Assembly (NCBI GenBank): GCA_021014945.1
Contig: MU266371.1
Location: 62,001 to 126,000, forward strand
Source of the DNA: Leucogyrophana mollusca
Lineage: Eukaryota; Basidiomycota; Agaricomycetes; Boletales
DNA: 64,000 nt
Direction of reading: 5' to 3'
The notes under the pieces are model-generated. The model was given only the letters and a program-made list of their open reading frames with translations, did not search any database and had not been told where the DNA came from. The translations under genes and the position numbers were made by a program. Below, in pieces: positions 62,163 to 64,000 of the stretch. Position 1 is the stretch's first letter, and every line of letters begins with the position of its first letter.

Positions 62163-62823
62163 ATGGCGAAGCGGAAGAACGTTACCGATGACGAAGAGGA
62201 ATACGAAAGCTCAGAGGAAGAACAGTCATTAACAAGCAAAAGCAAATCTCGCCAGGTAATTCGCGCCATGGGGACTTCACCGCCTGATTGACCGAATCTA
62301 CACGCTCAGAAAAAGAATGCAAAGGCGAAGGATGATTCTGATAGTGAAATCCAAACGATGCGGCCACTGACAGCGAAGAAACCAAAATTATTTGCTCCAG
62401 TGCGTAACAACGACGTGAAGTCATGGCTCGTGTTGCTGAATCGTCGGACCCAGGATTCCGCTAGAGCAAAAGATGCACCCAAGGTTCTCACTAACAAAGA
62501 CGGCGAGAAATACATTGATCTTGGTAAGAGCAAACGCGCTACTGTGCGACCTTTCAAGGGTACGCTCAGACCATGGTACCATCTGGACGATGAATCTGAG
62601 TACAAACACCCGCCAGGCAACGTCTACGTTGACATACGCGAATATTTCGGTACAGATGGAGAGCAAAAGCCCGGCAAGAAAGGCATATCTCTGTCCGTCG
62701 AGCAGGTCCAAGCCAAACCTCTTTTACCATCGATATGCTGACCGTGACGTCACGCAGTGGGACCTTCTCAAGAATAGTATAGACACCATCGACTCCTTCT
62801 TTGAGGACCAGAAAAGGAAGTAG
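62163..62823 (+). CDS. SUB1: Transcriptional coactivator SUB1/PC4
   Basis: This is a PC4-fold single-stranded DNA-binding coactivator of RNA polymerase II. Five exons (62163-62255, 62310-62399, 62454-62559, 62617-62705, 62758-62823) join in phase to 147 residues. The N-terminal 60 residues are acidic then Lys-rich (DDEEEYESSEEEQS). The PC4 domain follows: EKYIDLGKSKRATVRPFKG is spliced to NVYVDIREYFGTDGEQKPGK, then GISLSVEQ is spliced to WDLLKNSIDTIDSFFEDQ. A frame that reads through introns 2-4 would disrupt this domain, so the spliced form is preferred. Convergent with the ADCK1-like gene, 113 bp apart. Confidence 0.95.
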
Positions 62824-62936
62824 TTTCGCCGTGATCTATCGATGATTGACTGTCTATATACATGCATCATGTCCGCAGTCCTTGATTATGCGCATTCCAG
62901 GTTGTATATTAGATGTAGCTTTTAACCTGTTCATCG

Positions 62937-63970
62937 TCACGAGAGACCAGAGGCCGCCTTGTGTGCACCCTCTAGACCTCTGGCACTAAAGCCGCGAAGC
63001 CAGGCTATCGTTTTGACAATAGACGCCTGTGCGTCCATAATTCCTTCTAGTATGGTTATGCTAGAATAGCCCTTGACGTATCTCCTGCAAGCCACAAGTG
63101 AGTAAATTTGGCCCCAAAGACTGGGTATCACAGCACGAACCACCAGCACGTCGATAGTTCAATGATCGACCCTATTCGTCGTAGGCCTCCCTCTTGTATC
63201 CGTCTCCTGTCGTCCTGCCAAACTGCCAACAGACAGTACTTTGACGTTATCAGAAATATTCGGACCTGACATCACAACATAAGCATCCTGAAAAGCAGAG
63301 CAGGGAGCAGCTTACGCTCGCATGAGTGGTGGCCAACGCGTGATCCAAACCCCTGTCAGACATTCCGTTAGCACGGACGTGTTGCAAGGACGACAAACAC
63401 GAACCTCGTCAAATCATTCAGCTTCAATACCATCAGCACGCGTCGAGGTACACGGCGCAGAACGTCGAACACCGATAACAGGAGTCCTTCTCGGTTGATC
63501 ACCGCGTTGCGAATGGCCTCCATCTCTTCCTCGCTCTGGGGCATCATGTCGATCATGCTTGAGGCACGCTTGAAAGTGCTTTGGGACGAGTCTTCGTCTT
63601 CCCATGTGCCCTCCAGAGCCGCGCGTCCTGGACTACCAGTGATATACGACCCACCAGATAAAACAAGCATACATACCAGTGATGGCGGCCTCAAAAACAG
63701 GATACTACAAATAGGCTCATCAGAAAGAACCTGCGAAACCGGAAGCGCTACTCACCAGGTCTGAGGTTATGTTGCCAACCAACTCAGCGTACTTCCGTCG
63801 GTCTGCATTTGTTGAGGGTGAAGCAGGTGCAATCAAAGCAAGCCATAATTTGCTATAATTTATCCGTAATTCGGAATCCATGTCAAAGTAAAGCCCGTGA
63901 TCCAAGAGCACGATTTCAAAATTGAACGGGGATCTGGATGTCGTTGGTGCGGGTCGAATAAGTAAGTTAC
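62937..63970 (-). CDS. ADCK1/Mcp2-type ABC1 atypical kinase-like protein (C-terminal part)
   Basis: This is the C-terminal part of a protein of the ABC1/UbiB (ADCK) family, closest in pattern to the ADCK1/Mcp2 branch of mitochondria. The N-terminal part lies beyond the window end; the last visible exon begins at 63970 after a splice acceptor. Visible family motifs are GNLLIRPAP, the end of the catalytic-loop motif, and FEIVLLDHGLYFDMDSELRI, where LLDHG matches the family's metal-binding DFG-like Asp. The segment NYSKLWLALIAPAS follows, then the helical C-lobe (EEEMEAIRNAVINREGLLLS, RVPRRVLMVLKLNDLTR). It ends in a hydrophobic segment (ILEGIMDAQASIVKTIAWLR). Five or six exons. Branch assignment within the family is moderate. 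Confidence 0.85.
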
Positions 63971-64000
63971 CTGGATCAAGGTTAACACACGATGGGTCAG

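Overview
The window looks like nuclear DNA of a filamentous basidiomycete, most likely a wood- or litter-associated Agaricomycete. The signs are many short introns (mostly 47-65 nt, GT-AG, with CTGAC/CTAAC-like branch sites near the 3' end), small exons, tightly spaced genes on both strands, a secreted AA9 lytic polysaccharide monooxygenase, and a set of fungal housekeeping orthologues. I see no bacterial or viral gene cassette. Most genes had to be rebuilt from several exons, so coordinates run from start codon to stop codon and include introns.

Layout. 1-7606 (+): most of a giant Csf1/BLTP1 bridge-like lipid-transfer protein. 8.5-11.8 kb: YIP1 (-), then NSA2 (+) and a PRKRIP1-like protein (+). 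12.8-13.9 kb: AA9 LPMO (+). 14.2-15.7 kb: RMT2 arginine methyltransferase (+). 16.3-17.3 kb: an unrecognised membrane protein (+). 17.6-20.0 kb: an MFS transporter (-), divergent from BET5/TRAPPC1 (+, 20.3-21.0 kb). 21.1-25.2 kb: Fun30/SMARCAD1-type remodeller (-). 25.7-26.1 kb: remnants or 3' exons of an unrecognised gene (-). 27.0-28.2 kb: SLC25-like carrier (+). 28.6-29.9 kb: GLTSCR-domain protein (-). 30.0-32.5 kb: APC8/CDC23 (-). 33.1-34.1 kb: ALG14 (+). 34.8-35.7 kb: U2AF small subunit (-). 38.5-40.0 kb: Zn2Cys6 transcription factor (-). 40.0-46.3 kb: a gene-poor block. 46.3-61.9 kb (-): RPB3, a quinone-oxidoreductase-like MDR, and a 12-kb TOM1/HUWE1-type HECT ligase. 62.2-62.8 kb: SUB1/PC4 (+). 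62.9 kb to the end: C-terminal part of an ADCK1-type kinase-like protein (-).

The genes do not form one pathway. Several serve transcription, chromatin and RNA work (RPB3, SUB1, Fun30, GLTSCR protein, U2AF1, PRKRIP1-like, NSA2) or the secretory pathway (YIP1, BET5, ALG14), but this looks like ordinary eukaryotic gene order rather than a functional cluster. I did not find an obviously new multi-gene system. The most unusual signals are a Gly/Trp-rich tail with Ser-Pro sites on RPB3, a 6-nt micro-exon in NSA2, apparent GC-AG introns in U2AF1 and CSF1, and two gene-poor intervals (35.7-38.4 and 40.0-46.3 kb) in an otherwise compact region.
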